DNA from: Tabrizicola_A sp965284335
GTDB lineage: Bacteria; Pseudomonadota; Alphaproteobacteria; Rhodobacterales; Rhodobacteraceae
Assembly: GCF_965284335.1 (NCBI RefSeq)
Contig: NZ_OZ260076.1
Direction: 5' to 3' (one strand)
Length of the DNA stretch: 64,000 nt
In this document: positions 63,277 through 64,000 of the stretch, in pieces
Position numbering within the stretch: position 1 is the first letter of the stretch
How the letters are laid out: each line of letters starts with the position of its first letter
The notes under the pieces: generated by a model
The model's database searches: none
Told to the model about the DNA's origin: nothing
The model's input: only the letters and a program-made list of their open reading frames with translations
Made by a program: the position numbers and the translations under genes

Positions 63277-63657
63277 CTATTTATCGCCAAATTTTTCAGA
63301 GATCACTTCGCGGTATTCCACCTCTGAAAACTTCAGCATCAGGAAGTAATAGGCGACGATCACCGCGATCATCACCAAGAGCGCACCACCGGTGAAGCTA
63401 TAGTCGAAACGGGCGAGAATGAGGTCATGCGCGGTTTCGGGGGTAAAGCCCAACGCCTCGTATTGCGTGGCTTGCGCGGCGTTTTGGCCCAGACTTTCCC
63501 ATGTCGGATTCTCAACCGGGGTCTCCACGGTTTTCGCCGCACCCGCCAAATTCAGCCACAAAGGCACGAACAAGGCGCCCAGTGTCATGGTCACCAGCAC
63601 GATCACATCAATGATTTGGCTGAATTTGCTTTGGGTTGGGGGGATATAATGGCTCAT
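63277..63657 (-). CDS. 126-residue two-helix membrane protein
   Basis: Two predicted membrane helices: FSQIIDVIVLVTMTLGALFVPLWL (about 12-35) and GALLVMIAVIVAYYFLMLKF (about 91-110). Between them is a loop of about 50 residues (ENPTWESLGQNAAQATQYEALG). The C-terminus is charged (SEVEYREVISEKFGDK). ATG at 63657 lies 2 bases after the preceding stop; the next gene follows 9 bases on. No known family recognised. Part of the small-protein/APC permease operon. Confidence 0.75.
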   Translation of the reverse strand: MSHYIPPTQSKFSQIIDVIVLVTMTLGALFVPLWLNLAGAAKTVETPVENPTWESLGQNAAQATQYEALGFTPETAHDLILARFDYSFTGGALLVMIAVIVAYYFLMLKFSEVEYREVISEKFGDK

Positions 63658-63659
63658 TC

Positions 63660-63941
63660 TTAGCGCCCCCGTGCTTCGTCAAGGAATTTGATATCAAGGC
63701 CATACATGAAATCGCGGTCCTCGCGATAATGACGCAGCATGGCCAGAATGGCGGCAGTGTTGAACAAAAGCACCACACCACCCGCGCAGAGCAACACGGT
63801 GCGTGCCGCGCTGGATGGGGCAAGATCCCAGGTGCCTATGGCGACGAAGATAATCGCAAACCACAGGCCAATCACGAACGCCCATGCCACAGAGACATCG
63901 CGTTTGTGCATCGCCTCAATCCGTTGATTTAGGTCAGACAC
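63660..63941 (-). CDS. 93-residue two-helix membrane protein
   Basis: Start taken at the GTG 63939-63941 (VSDLNQRIEAMHKRDVSVAW) with GGGAGGG upstream; the frame remains open further upstream without a ribosome site. There are two predicted helices, VAWAFVIGLWFAIIFVAIGT and TVLLCAGGVVLLFNTAAILA, then a cytoplasmic-type tail (RHYREDRDFMYGLDIKFLDEARGR). No family recognised. It is the first visible gene of the operon; the promoter would lie in the last ~60 bases of the window or beyond. Confidence 0.75.
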   Translation of the reverse strand: MSDLNQRIEAMHKRDVSVAWAFVIGLWFAIIFVAIGTWDLAPSSAARTVLLCAGGVVLLFNTAAILAMLRHYREDRDFMYGLDIKFLDEARGR

Positions 63942-64000
63942 GTTTCCCTCCCTTAGGCCCTTTTGCATTGCCGGGTCTCGCTGGGCCTCTCGCTGTTTCG

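Overview
The window is high-GC chromosome from an alphaproteobacterium, most likely a member of the Rhodobacteraceae/Paracoccaceae. The reasons are the mutM-ubiE-ubiB block, a flagellin N-terminus and MotB of Rhodobacter type, tRNA-Trp-secE-nusG-rplKA-rplJL-rpoBC followed by rpsL-rpsG-fusA-tuf and the S10 operon, two almost identical tuf genes, a CryB/DUF2256 pair, and sarcosine-oxidase-type soxBDAG genes. No rRNA, IS element, prophage or CRISPR array was seen.

Layout. 1-3.7 kb: housekeeping genes (a partial enoyl-CoA hydratase, mutM, ubiE, ubiB). 3.8-9.4 kb: a flagellar island (flgD, fliK, a rod-binding protein, a small hypothetical, flgE, motB). It contains a clear rearrangement scar: the first 44-46 codons of a flagellin gene run head-on into the 3' end of flgE, and both genes are cut. 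9.7-18.5 kb: an exported HExxH protein, then a LapB-type type I secretion operon (Ig-repeat adhesin, TolC-like lipoprotein, ABC ATPase, HlyD adaptor). 18.9-20.3 kb: a RidA-family protein and a lipoprotein.

20.4-49.7 kb is the translation/transcription core: tufA, tRNA-Trp, secE, nusG, rplK, rplA, rplJ, rplL, rpoB, rpoC, rpsL, rpsG, fusA, tufB, rpsJ-rplC-rplD-rplW and rplB-rpsS-rplV-rpsC-rplP. Non-ribosomal cassettes break this core at several places. A methyltransferase plus DUF616 glycosyltransferase pair sits between L1 and L10, a DMT transporter between rpoC and rpsL, an iron-sulfur CryB photolyase with DUF2256 between tuf and rpsJ, and a ParDE toxin-antitoxin pair between rplW and rplB. 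Strong terminators and several families of palindromic intergenic repeats mark these boundaries.

49.7-64 kb is metabolic and transport: two EamA exporters, adenine deaminase, a GNAT enzyme, and a cupin followed by soxBDAG and an XRE-cupin regulator. The soxBDAG operon encodes a heterotetrameric amine oxidase whose delta subunit has lost its zinc cysteines. After a tandem palindromic repeat come two unknown membrane proteins and an APC (ethanolamine-permease-like) transporter preceded by three very small membrane proteins. The last two blocks probably serve uptake and oxidation of small N-methylated amines or amino acids, but the substrate cannot be read from the sequence.

Coordinates and translations were read by eye and no database search was run. 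Family names rest on recognised motifs and gene order.
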